Part shown: piece by piece, positions 48,199-58,995 of the stretch
Position numbering within the stretch: position 1 is the stretch's first letter
Layout: each line of letters starts with the position of its first letter
Assembly (NCBI RefSeq): GCF_003576645.1
Contig: NC_044929.1
Span: 21,686,175-21,750,174 of the forward strand
Source of the DNA: Ipomoea triloba
Taxonomy: Eukaryota; Streptophyta; Magnoliopsida; Solanales; Convolvulaceae
DNA: 64,000 nucleotides
Direction: 5' to 3'
Notes under the pieces: generated by a model
The model's database searches: none
What the model saw: the letters and a program-made list of their open reading frames with translations, nothing else
What the model was told of the DNA's origin: nothing
Translations under genes and position numbers: made by a program

Positions 48199-48460
48199 GA
48201 TAAGTTATTGAAATGGTCTCTCGACTATATTAAATTTACTATTTTAGTTCTCAACTTTTAATTTTGTTCAGTAACACAAACTATCACATTTGCACACATT
48301 TTAATTCTTCAAAAGACTAAAATAGGTATACATGCATTTTGAATGAAAGACTAAACTCGATACAAATTTGATAATTAAAGTATTACCTAACAAAATTAAA
48401 ATTCGAGAATCAAAATGATGAGACAACTATAGTTGAGAGGTCATTTCAATAACTTACTCC
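48199..48460. mobile_element. Degenerate MULE-like MITE
   Basis: Ends 'taagttattgaaatggtctc' and, inverted, 'taagttattgaaatgacctc'. The subterminal 'ctcgactat'/'ctcaactat' is like the elements at 5115 and 41811. No target duplication could be read. Confidence 0.65.
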
Positions 48461-48589
48461 CTTTAAATTAAAAATTATGATAATAATATTTTGTCTAACT
48501 ATAAAATTTTTTTGGTAAGCCAACTAGTAATTACCCACCAATTAACCACACGTCAAAAAGGTAATTGCATTTTTAAGCTCTAGGGAGGT

Positions 48590-49858
48590 GTTTGGTTCAA
48601 GTTATATAACACAATCAAGGGGATGTGAGCTTAGGAATATCATATTCTCATGTTTGGTTCAAGTTATCTTATTACTTTCTCAAAGGAATATAACTTTCCC
48701 CCTAGGAATGCATGCAACATGCTCTCCACATAGGATTTTTTGAAGGGAATGTGCATCTCTTAGGTATTATGAGATTCCCATGCATATTTATATACTATTT
48801 TTGCCATTTAATTATAATTATTATGAAATATATATTTTATGTCGTATTATTATTTATATCATATTTAATTATTTTTGTAATTATATATATTATTTTATTT
48901 CTTATATGTCATGTTAACTTATAAAGTAAAGAGTAATTTTTATTTTTATTTTTGAAAACCAAGACAATCAATTAACTGAAATAATCAAGAATAGAGTTAG
49001 TTGATTAGATCGGAAACTAACTGCTTTAGCAAGCACATGAGCAGGCTGGTTTGTCGTCCGTGGAATATAACGAAAAACACATAGTAAAAAAATTGCCAAG
49101 CAACTTACATGAGTAAACTAACGAACGAAAATAAGAACGATCAATCGTACTGCATGTATAAAGCTCCTAGCCAACATGCAAAATCAGCATGTGTCACAAC
49201 TTCAACATGATAACCAGCCAACCGCCACACCTCCCTAGCATTTCTACAGGTACACAGTGCATGCATGCATAGTGTGTTCAACCTCACCCCCACAAATAGT
49301 GCATTCAGTAGTTATGTTTACCCTCTTTAAAACTAGATTACTTTTCACAGGCAATATCCCTCTCAAAATCCCTCCAAATGAAAACCTTCCATCTATGGGG
49401 GGTCTTGAGTGCCCAAATTAAATTCCAGTTGGTAAATGATGTAGGTTGTGGTGATGCCTCTAATTGTGGTGGTGCCTCTAACCCCATAAGATATCTATAC
49501 CCAAACTTACGGAATAATCGCCACTTGGGTCCAATAGTAAATATCCCATAACCCGGACTGATTGGTATTTTTCTAAAGTAATTTTGTTTCTCAAGTTCAA
49601 ACTCCTAAATAATTATTTTTAAATCATGTACTTATATATGTTATAATTGTCTTATTTATTTATTTTAATTTTGAACTTATAAAATACATAAACATATGTT
49701 AAAGATATTAAAGTATAAAAAATATTATAGGGAGTAACTGAAAAGATAATCTCTAAACTAAATAAATATATTTGGTGTAGGGGTTATCTTTTATGTTACT
49801 CCTTATAATAATATAAAATCTAACATTCTCTAGGATAATCTAATAAGGTAGCGTGAAC
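48590..49858. mobile_element. MITE ('gtgtttggttca' ends) split by a LINE fragment
   Basis: Left end GGGAGGTGTTTGGTTCA, right end inverted GGGTGTTTGGTTCA, both next to TA. The LINE fragment at 48945-49560 sits inside. Class is unclear from the ends. Confidence 0.55.
48945..49560 (-). mobile_element. LINE 3' fragment
   Basis: Minus-strand translation gives zf-RVT-type sequence (NWNLIWALKTPHRWKVFIWR) and a Cys pattern (CTICGGEVEHTMHAC), then RNase H-like sequence. Same class as the LINE at 31029, heavily truncated. Confidence 0.7.
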
Positions 49859-49877
49859 CAAACACCCTAAGAATTTT

Positions 49878-50090
49878 TATTTTTTTTTAGTACTACTGGC
49901 TCTTTTACAATGTAGTATCTGTTCATAACTATTTTCTCAACCTACTGAAGCACAAAGAGTCAACAGTTGTATCCACTGAGGCTCGAACCCACTCCCATCA
50001 TCCATGTGGGGAACCCACTCCCATCATCCATACATGTGGGAGTGTTAACCGGAACACCATATGCCACTAGATCCACCCTGAGCTCTTTGG
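49878..50090 (-). mobile_element. tRNA-derived SINE with 19-bp target duplication
   Basis: Minus strand: box A TAGTGGCATATGG, box B GGTTCGAGCC, body, and a poly-A end (poly-T at about 49879-49889). It is flanked by CAAACACCCTAAGAATTTT at 49859-49877 and 50091-50109, perfect over 19 bp. It landed at the end of the older MITE. Confidence 0.88.
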
Positions 50091-50327
50091 CAAACACCCT
50101 AAGAATTTTGATTAACATAAAAGAGATTTGTGTCTATCTCTTCCACAATCTATGGTATAATAGTTTGTATTTGAGTTGGTAAATATGACTATTAAAAAAA
50201 AAAAGATAATGCAAACAACGGTGACGTGATATTCACGGGTTATAGCGTATAATAAGATCGTAAAATTCCATACACGACTGCGATCACACTTCTCAGTGTC
50301 CAGCTCTCGACGGTGTAAACGCTAATC

Positions 50328-53141
50328 ATGGGAGGCGATAGAAACTCGCATTTTCTTTCTGACGATTCTGGTCGGTTTGCTCTTCCATTTCCTTCTTTAC
50401 CGTCTCCATTCCATGCTTAATCTACTGAAAATTCAGATAATGCGTAAGACTGTAAGAGAGTGTGTTGTGTGGGATTTCGGAAAATCTGATAAAGATTAGA
50501 TTTTTTTTTACCCTTTCAGAAGAATCGACAATACTCGGCGGCGAAGAAGAGGAAGATTTCTCTGTGCGATCACCCGCCTCATCCATTCTCTCCGGGTACT
50601 GTTTAAAATTTTGATTGCTTGAGAGAAATATTGTGGGAATTAGTCTGTTTTCGCAGAAGTTAATTGTGGTTTGAACTGGTTTTGTAGTGACGGTGGAGTG
50701 GATTGTGAGAGTGGAGTTGATGAGGTTGAAGGATTTGAGAAGGTTGGGCGTCCAATTTCTTATCACAAGTCTGAGGCTAGCCTGAAGCGGGCACGCAATG
50801 TATATAGGGAGGTTTTGAGGAGCTATGACGATGAACTGAAGGACCAAGCAGTGGCCCTAGAGTATGCAAAACGCAAAATCTTGGGGTATTCTACTCATTC
50901 TACCATTTCATTTCTTCACATCACTTTAATTTGCAGGTGCTCTAAGGACTAAAAAGAATTGGACTTCATCAATAAGGAACTAATGAATTTGTAGTTGAGT
51001 TACATGTTCGACTCTCAACGAGAATGACTGATGGGCCTTCTTGGTTTGAGCGAGTTGTCTATGACCCTGTTTGGTAATGGATGTTCTGATTGGGTTAGAG
51101 GGTATATATAATGATAACATTAGCGGGTTGTAGAGGAATGTTTGGTAAAATGGCTGTTAGCGGATTGAGTTAGAGGGTATAATGATAACATTGGCTGTTT
51201 GATATAATTTCTTTTCTCAAAAAGCTAATTGAAAAAACTTTTTGAATTTTAGCATTTTAGAGTTACAAAAAATTGATTAACCAAATACTTATATTGATTT
51301 TTTAACTAAGTCAAACAACTAATAGTAGTTAAGTCAAAACTGATTGATAGGTTAACTATTACTATTTTACCAAACAGGGCCTATGAGACCTCATTGTGAT
51401 TGTCTTTCGCCGGTTAGGGTCACAAGGCAGGTTGCACACCTTTTGGCAGTAGCTGGTTTCCCTTGTCACTCAAAAAAACAAACAAAAAGAATTTGTAGTT
51501 GTTGCTGGTGGACTTGTTATTTGATGTCTAAAGTCACAAAGCTGGTTGCACACCATGAGTTTGAGATTCTTGAGCTTTTGTTGCTGTGAAAAATTGATGA
51601 AAGGAATAAGCTTTTTAGTCAAAATAATGTGCAGTAGATGAATGCATTACTAGGAATAAGAAACCATAGAAAAATCCTACTAAATATTGGAATTATATAT
51701 ATATGTATATATTAATATATATAGTTTAGGATTCAGTTAGAAGCTTAAGTCAACACATACCCTCTTTGCTGCAGCTATACTCCTGGATCATGGACTGAAG
51801 CAGCTGGTGGTACAAACTTACGTGACTATAAAGTTCCAAAAACGACAACCATCTTGTTGATTGGCACAAAAGGTTCTGGTAAAAGCAGTCTAGTTAACAA
51901 GATTTCAGATTTTTTTGATTCCGAAAGGTTTACACCACAAAGGGCACAAGTGTCGTGTATGTCTTTTTCTCTTATATGTTTTTAGTTTTCTTTTGAATTC
52001 TAGATAATTTGATTAGTCAGGCTTTATAAAAAAAAACATTGATTTTCAGTTAATCCTTCTATTGGAGGTGGTACCATTTTCGCCCACGAATACAAGATCC
52101 CGAAGTGTGCAAAATCTTTCTGTCTATATGATACGCGGAGTTTGTCTGACAATCACTCTGAAAATGAATGCTTGCTGAAACGTTGGATGACAAATGGAGT
52201 TTGTCATGGAGAACTTGTTATGAGGTGTGGTTACTGACACATATATATGGTGGATTTGGATTTCCTTGTTTGTAGTTTCTTCACTTGTTTGCTGATAACG
52301 TTAGCATATCAGGGATTCTGATAATGTGGCCGGTTCAACGACTAGAATGAAGTACTCACCCGCCGTGGCTCGACCCATCAACTTTGTGGTGTTTGTTGTC
52401 AATGCTGTTTCTGTTCTTGAATCAATGGAAGGCAGAGATGAAACAGAGAAACGCTATACTCAAGTCGTTTCTAAAGCATTCAATCGCCCGTTCCTGTCAT
52501 TCAAAAGTATTAATTTTAATTTACCACCGTTTATGTAGCTTTGTGTGTGTTATTATACCATTAGTACACGATTTGTGTTGTTGTTTCTCAGATGACAAGC
52601 CCGTAGTTGTGGTTACACATGGTGATTTACTCTCGGTTTCTGACCGTGTTCGTGTACGTGTTCACTTGGGGGACCTTCTGGGAATCCATCCAAAGAACCA
52701 GATTTTTGATATCCCTGGTGGGTGGGCTCGACCAATTCATGAAAAATAATAAAAAGTTGAAATCTTCCCCATCCCATCCAATTCATTATTATTCAGACAA
52801 TTTTTCTTGTTTACATGTTTAAACTTTGTTGTTGATGTGCAGAAAGCAATGATTGTGCAACTAAACTGGCAATTCTTGATATGCTACACTATTGCCTTGA
52901 CCATGCCGATAAAAATCTACCCTTCAAAGGTTGCTCGAGTCTGGTAAGAATTAAGACCATTATTGAGTCTTACATTCATACACAAGTTTTCGCCACAGAT
53001 TACATAAAAATATAATATAGACGTGTGGCAAAGCCGATTATATCGTTGACAAGTAGGTAGTTTTTGCAGTTTATACAGCTGCTGCCGATGATGATAGCTA
53101 TGCTGGTGATGTTTCATTATCTTTTCGTGGTTGTATCCTAG
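50328..53141 (+). CDS. P-loop NTPase family protein, tail-anchored (copy B)
   Basis: A plant-type P-loop protein of unknown role. Exons: 50328-50370, 50520-50595, 50688-50885, 51775-51956, 52050-52224, 52313-52506, 52592-52717, 52843-52943, 53070-53141; 388 aa, phases consistent. N-terminal acidic/Ser region, a short basic helix (KRARNVYREVLRSYDDELKD), then a GTPase-like core: Walker A GTKGSGKSSLVNKI (about 136), a G3-like CLYDTRSLSD, and a G4-like VVVVTHGDLLS, the pattern of septin/AIG1-like TRAFAC GTPases. The final exon is a 23-residue hydrophobic segment (FIQLLPMMIAMLVMF...) ending at the stop, which predicts a tail-anchored protein facing the cytosol. The exon 6 last base is A where A and C have G, changing Asp-codon phase (KND versus KDD) but keeping GT. 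Nucleotide, partner and pathway are unknown. Confidence 0.85.
51065..51379. mobile_element. hAT-like MITE in intron 3 of copy B
   Basis: Perfect inverted ends CCCTGTTTGGTAA (51065) and TTACCAAACAGGG (ending 51379). CTATGA flanks it on both sides, consistent with most of an 8-bp duplication. It interrupts a SINE-like sequence that is continuous in copies A and C. Confidence 0.75.
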
Positions 53142-53940
53142 TTGAATAAGCTATGTCAATATCCCTGGATCCTGGAAGAACACACACTCAAATGTATGCA
53201 TTTTCTTATGGAAACTGAGAATGTTTTTGAGCTTCATATATAGATGCTAGAATAAAAAGCAGTTCTTGTCTTCTAGTCTTCTAGTTTAGTATAGTAGCCG
53301 AGTGGATGACCTACTTGGACAGTTCAATTAGTCTTCTAGTCTTCTAGTTTAGTATAGTAGACTCGGACAGTTCAATTAGTTCTTAAATGTAGCTGAGTTG
53401 AGTGACCTGCTCGGATAGTTCAGTTAGTTCTTAAATGATGGATTGTTTTGTGTGCAAGTTTATTAGCTGAGTGAATCCACTGCCATTGACAAGATGGTGA
53501 CAACCTCAGCTACCTAGCTCTTAATTAGTTAATTTGATTTTCCATTCATTGGTCATTTTAAAGCAACATTATTAATCGAGTAATTCCATATGTACTCACA
53601 TTCTATACTTTCATTTTCTACTCTTTATGATGTGACATCTTTGATTGCTTAATATAACAGTGGTCATGATCTTTATCCATTCTTTTTTCTTTTCCTCCAA
53701 TAAAATTTGAACACTTAATAGAGGAGATCGGGTTTTTGGAGTCCAAGTAGTAAAGGATTTGATGCCGGCCGAAATCATGATTAAAGTACAAGTACAACGA
53801 TTTCAGATTTATGAAGATATGAGTTCTATTACATGTACTCTCAAATTATATGTTCACCAATAATAACCAAACAAACAACATAAGGATTTTCAAAAGAAGA
53901 ACATCCTTTGCAGCCCTAGTTTAGTTATCAACTATCAATT
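53142..53940. other. 3' flank of copy B
   Basis: Begins with sequence shared with copy C's 3' flank ('atgcattttcttatggaaac'), then a degenerate repeat of 'gacagttcaattagt' at about 53318-53430. No gene. Confidence 0.5.
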
Positions 53941-54480
53941 GGGATGAAGGTTTGAGAAACTGTGTTTGTATATTCAATATTACGTAAGGAATTACAGAAG
54001 CATACTGAAGGGATTAATACTCTGTACAAAGAGTCCTATACAAACATAATAAGGTAACTAGAGTCCATAAGCAAATATATTACTAATACACCCCCTCAAT
54101 GGGATGAAGGTTTGAGAAACTGTGTTTGTATATTCAATATTACGTAAGGAATTACAGAAGCATACTGAAGGGATTAATACTCTGTACAAAGAGTCCTATA
54201 CAAACATAATAAGGTAACTAGAGTCCATAAGCAAATATATTACTAATACACCCCCTCAAATAGACGGTGGGCAAGGAAGCCTAGCTTGACACGCAACTCT
54301 GCAAAACCTAGCTTGACACGCAACTCTGCAAAATCGGTAGAGGCTTGGTAAAGATAACAGCTACCTGATCTTAGTGGAGAGAAAATGGTAATTGATCTCA
54401 ACGTGCTTCGTCCGAGCATGAACAAAGGATTGGCGCACAGATAAGTTGCACCATTGTCACACCAGAACACAGGAGTAGAA
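53941..54480 (-). mobile_element. Ty1-copia remnant with duplicated LTR piece
   Basis: Minus-strand 54480-54260 reads a copia RNase H end (FWCDNGATYLCANPLF, then a KLGF-type end). This is followed by a polypurine tract (TTGAGGGGGTG) and an LTR-like start TGTATTAGTAATAT. The 160-bp block containing the tract and LTR piece is present twice in tandem (53941-54100 and 54101-54260) almost unchanged. Within the RNase H part 'cctagcttgacacgcaactc' is also duplicated (54281, 54308). Confidence 0.78.
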
Positions 54481-54848
54481 GTGAGAGAAAGCCCGAGCTC
54501 ACGTATATTTTATTTAACCATATTTTTTATCAACTTAACCTCAAAAGTCCTATTTCAAAAGAATAATAATAAATAAATAAAAACTCAAAGTCCACTTTCT
54601 ATGGAGATGGTAATTTGAGTTTGAGTTAGTCAATATGACTATAAAAAGGGAGGGGGGATGCTTATGGATAAAGCAAACAACGGTGGTGACGTCATTCAAG
54701 GTTAGCGTAGAAGACGATCGTAAATTTCCATTTCCATACACCACTGCATTCTTCTCAGTGTCATGCGACGGTGTAAACGCTAGTCGTTGAGAAATTCCGG
54801 CTGGAGATATCACCTATTCATTCCATATCAATCTTTTCCGGCGAAGCC
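54481..54848. other. 5' flank of copy C
   Basis: The last ~200 bp match the flank of copy B ('gcaaacaacggtg', 'ttctcagtgtc', 'gacggtgtaaacgct') and presumably hold the promoter. An earlier A+T-rich stretch has no gene. Confidence 0.5.
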
Positions 54849-55014
54849 ATGGGCGGCGATACAAACTCGCCTTTTCTTACTTACACTCACGATTCTGGTC
54901 GGTTTGCTCTCACTTAATCACTTCCCTTCTTTACACTCACCATTGAATGCTTAATCTATTCAAAATTCAGACGCGTAAGACTGTAACAGAGAGTGTGTTT
55001 GTGTGGGATTTCAG

Positions 55015-55047
<33 letters not shown>

Positions 55048-55135
55048 GATATCAGTTTTTTTTTTTTTTTTTTGNNNNNNNNNNNNNNNNNNNNNNNNNN
55101 NNNNNNNNNNNNNNNNNNNNNNNNNNNNNNNNNNN

Positions 55136-55167
<32 letters not shown>

Positions 55168-58100
55168 GATATCAGTTTTTTTTTTTTTTTTTTGGGTTTA
55201 CTTTCATAAGAATCGCCGTCACTCGGGCAAGATTTCTCTGTGCGATCGCCGGCTTCACCCGTTCTCTCCGGGTACTCGTTATAATTTTGATTTGCTTGAG
55301 AGAAATATTATATTATATTCTGGGAATTAGTCTGTTTTGGCAGAAGTTAAGTGTGGTTTGAACTGGTTTTGTAGTGATCCTCTTGGCGATGGAGTGGCGA
55401 ATAGTGAGAGTGGAGTTGGGTTTGAAGGATCTGAGGCTAACAGGAAGCGGGCACGCGACATATATATGAAGGTTTGGAGGAGCTATGGTGAGCTGCAGGG
55501 CCGGTCCCGAAAGTATGCTAAACGCAAAATCTTAGGGTATTATGCTGATTCTAGACTTCCATTTCTTCACATCACTATAATTTGCAGGTGCTCTAAGGAC
55601 TAATTGAAAAGTTGGACTTCATCGATAAGGAACTATAGAGTTTCTGGTTGACTTTGTAATTACGAGGTTACAAATTTGACTCCCATTGTGAGCGGCCTAG
55701 TGACCTTCTTTTCTTTTGTTTGAGCCCGTTAGCTATGGACAACCTTATATGGCAACTTAGGCTGATTTACCTTAGTGTGGTCCTTTGATGTCTAGTATCA
55801 CAAGACGGGATTTACCCGCCCACCATCGAGCAGCCTTCTTTTCTTTTGTTTGAGCCCGGTAGCTATGGACAACCCTTATATGGCAACTTAGGTTGGTTTA
55901 CCTTATTGTGGTCCTTTGGTGTCTAGTGTCACAAGACGGGATTTACCCGCCCACCATCGAGCAGCCTTCTTTTCTTTTGTTTGAGCCCTGTAGCTATGGA
56001 CAACCCTTATATGGCAACTTAGGCTGGTTTACCTTATTGTGGTCCTTTGATGTCTAGTGTCACAAGACGGGATTTACCTGCCCACCATCGAGCAGTGACT
56101 GCGGGTTTTCCTGGTCACTCAGGAAAAAAAAAAAATTTGTATTTGTTGCTGTTGCACTCAGTATTTGATGTCATGATGTTAGATGCTGCTTGTCTCAAGG
56201 CTCCCTTGAGTTTGAGATTCTTGAGCTGTGAAAATTTTGTATGACTTGGAGAGAAGTGGTACTGCAGTCTTAGCTTATAGCTTTGTGCAAAAATGATGGA
56301 AGGAATAAGCTTTTTAATCAAACATAATGTGCAATAGATGAATGCATTACTAGGAATAAGTAGAAACCAAGAAAAATCCATATAAGGCTCGTTTAGGATT
56401 CAGCTAGAAACTCTTAAGTCAAGTTGTTTTATCTTAACACATCTGACGATTTCATCTATACTTGTCACAAAAGGCTACTCTGTTGCTGCAGCTATACTCC
56501 TGGATCATGGACTGAAGGAGTTGGCGGTACAAACTTACGTGACTATAAAGTTCCAAAAACAACGACCATCTTGTTGATTGGTACAAAAGGTTCTGGTAAA
56601 AGCAGTCTAGTGAACAAGATTTCAGATGTTTTTGTGTCCAAAAAGTTTACATCACAAAGAGCACAAGTGTCGTGTATGTCTTCTTCTCTTATATGCTTCT
56701 TAGCTGTCTGTAATACACAGTCATGTTTATTTATGCTTTTATAAATACATTGATTTTCAGTTAATCCTTCTATTGGAGGTGGTACCTGTTTCGCCCAGGA
56801 GTACATGATCCCGAAATGTGAAAAAGCTTTCTGTCTATATGATACACCGAGTTTGTCTGATGATCAGTCTGAAAATGAAAACATGCTGAAACATTGGATG
56901 ACAAAAGGTGTTCGTCATGGAGAACCTATTATGAGGTGTGGTTACTGAAACATGGTGGATTTGGATTTCCTTGTTTTTGTTTCTTCAATTCTTGTTTGCT
57001 GATAATTTTAGCATATCAGGGCTTCTGATGATGTGGGTTTCGAGACTAGAATGGAGTGCAATGCTCACGATGGATACTTATTCATAGAGGCTCGACCCAT
57101 CAACTTTGTGGTGTTTGTTGTCAATGCTCTTTCTGTTCTTGAAGCAATGGAAGGCGAAGATGAAACAATGAAATGCTATACTCAAGTCGTTTCGAAAGCA
57201 TTCAATAGCCCTTTCCTATCGTTCAAAGGTATTTTACCACCCTTTTCATAGCTTTTCATGTGTGTTCCGTTTTGGTTACTTTTTTTTTTTTTTTTTAGTA
57301 CTATTGACTCTGTTACAATGTAGTATCTGTCCATAGCTACTTATTATACCATTAGTACATGATTTGTGTTGTTTCTCAGATGACAAGCCTGTAGTTGTTG
57401 TTACACATGGTGATTTACTCTCGCTTTCTGAACGTGTGCGTGTGCGTGTTCACTTGGGGGAACTGCTGGGAATCCATCCGAAGACGCAGATTTTTGATAT
57501 CCCAGGTGGCCTTCATGAAAAAGTTCAAATCTTCTCCCAATTCATTCAGACATTTTTTGTTTACATGTTTAAACTTTGTTAATCTGCAGAAAGCGATGAT
57601 TCCGGAACTAAAGTGGCAATTCTTGATATGTTACACTATTGCCTTTACCATGCTGATAAAAATCTACCCTTGAAAGACGATTTCTCAAGTCGGGTAAGAA
57701 TTATGATCGTTATTGAATCTTACAGACAAGTTTTCACCACAGATGATTGGAACTAGTTTTTGCAGACAAAGGATTCATATCCACCGTTGTCTGTATCCCT
57801 GTTGATGACGGCTCTGCTGCTGTCATTTGTCTTTAGCGTTTTCTATCAAGCCCGCCCTGCTCGGACCTCCTCAGCTCCTGGGGCGGACTGTATTCCTTGT
57901 ACTGCTCATACATTTTCAAGACCCGAGGCTCACAATTTTCAGCACGCTGCTAAGGATTCCTCATCAGCTCCCGAGGCTCACAATTTTCAGCACGCCACTA
58001 AGGATTCCTCTTCAGCACCCGAGGCTCACAATTTTCAGCATGCTGCTAGGGATTCCTCATCAGCACCCGGGGCTCACAATTTTCAGCACGTCACTAAGGA

Positions 58101-58353
58101 TTCCTCTTCAGCACCCGAGGCTCACAAGTTTCAGCACGCTGCTAAGGACTCCTCTTCAGCACCCGATGCTCACAATTTTCAACACGCTGCTAAGGATTCC
58201 TCTCCGTCTTCAATTCCTGATGCACAGCATAGGTATCATGCAGACAAGGATTCCTCTACTAAATCATATCCCCGGATAGAATGGTCTAAAATACGGCAAT
58301 CATATCCCCAGATAGATTGGTCTAAAATACGACACTTATGGCACGATGATTGA
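54849..58353 (+). CDS. P-loop NTPase family protein with membrane segment and repeat tail (copy C)
   Basis: Paralogue of copy B. Exons: 54849-54897, 55211-55271, 55375-55536, 56492-56673, 56761-56935, 57020-57228, 57380-57505, 57590-57693, 57766-58353; 551 aa. The 61-bp assembly gap lies in intron 1, so coding exons are complete. Core: Walker A GTKGSGKSSLVNKI, G3-like CLYDTPSLSDD, G4-like VVVVTHGDLLS. The last exon first gives a membrane helix (SVSLLMTALLLSFVFSVF) where B stops, then runs on about 170 residues. The tail has six 16-residue units (SAPEAHNFQHAAKDSS type) with perfect 48-bp spacing, a degenerate seventh, and two 12-residue units (SYPRIEWSKIRQ). If the core is cytosolic the tail is lumenal or extracellular. 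Its function is unknown. Confidence 0.82.
55075..55135. other. Assembly gap (61 N) between identical palindromic blocks
   Basis: Both sides carry the same ~60-bp block: poly-A, CTGATATCAG, poly-T, G. The blocks are exactly 120 bp apart, suggesting two contig ends that overlap over one palindrome. Confidence 0.9.
55704..56095. repeat. Triplicated 130-bp SINE-derived unit in intron 3 of copy C
   Basis: 'ccttcttttcttttg' starts at 55704, 55834 and 55965. Each unit runs through 'tagctatggacaac', 'tttacctta', 'cacaagacgggatttac' and 'cccaccatcgagcag'. Single diverged versions sit in the same intron of A (about 45640-45800) and B (split by a MITE). The wording resembles a widespread plant SINE of the Au type. 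Confidence 0.85.
57279..57345 (-). mobile_element. SINE 3' fragment in intron 6 of copy C
   Basis: A poly-T run followed by 'agtacta.tgactctgttac' and 'aatgtagtatctgt' matches the tail part of the SINE at 49878-50090. Only about 70 bp remain. Confidence 0.65.
57925..58212 (+). repeat. In-frame 48-bp minisatellite in the last exon of copy C
   Basis: The unit start GAGGCTCACAA or close variants falls at 57925, 57973, 58021, 58069, 58117 and 58165, exactly 48 bp apart. Differences between units are few and mostly pairwise shared, as in young minisatellites. A 36-bp doublet follows at about 58261-58332. Confidence 0.95.
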
Positions 58354-58995
58354 TCAATTTCGGGTGTCTATATTCAGCAGATGAATAAGCATTGTCAATA
58401 TCTGGATGCAGATATGCCTGGATCCTGCAAGAACACTAAAATGTATGCATTTTCTTATGGAAACTGAGAATGTGTTTGAGCTTCATATATGCTAGAATAA
58501 AAAGCAGTTCTTGTATTCTCGTCTTCTTGTCTTCTAGGTTATATGAGCTGCATGAACATCAAATCTGCTCACTCGAGAAATAAGCACAGAAACACCAAAT
58601 ATATCTATATATGGTCAGTAAAAGCAATGCCATAAATTTCAAGAAAACACGAGATTTCTACACTCAGTAAAACACAGTAAATATATTTCAAAGAAAACAC
58701 TTTCAGATATTGAAACTTCTCTTCTGGACTACAGATTGGGGCAACTGGCAACGAGGTGACATGATAATCTATGGCGATATCACTATAACAAATTATGCTG
58801 TGTGAACATATAGAGAATGCCTGTAACAAAATATCGTATCTACTTGCTATGGAAATAGCTATGGTGCGAGTTTATTCAATCCTTACTCTATGATTGTCAT
58901 AACTAGTGGCTGTAGTCTTCGCCAAATAAGAACCATATAGCTGAACAAAGGCAAACCGAAGCTTTGCTAGTGAGTAAATTCCTATGGACTAACTA
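58354..58995. other. Spacer between copy C and GCH1
   Basis: Convergent 3' flanks; no gene. The first ~150 bp match the flank of copy B. Confidence 0.5.

Noticed and set aside
54947..55330. Frame crossing the assembly gap with poly-Lys and poly-Phe
   Set aside because: Produced by homopolymers and N bases; the region is intron 1 and exon 2 of copy C.
57827..58279. Second frame (150 codons) over the 48-bp repeats
   Set aside because: Any frame stays open through a 48-bp unit without stops; the upstream splice phase and membrane helix select the other frame.
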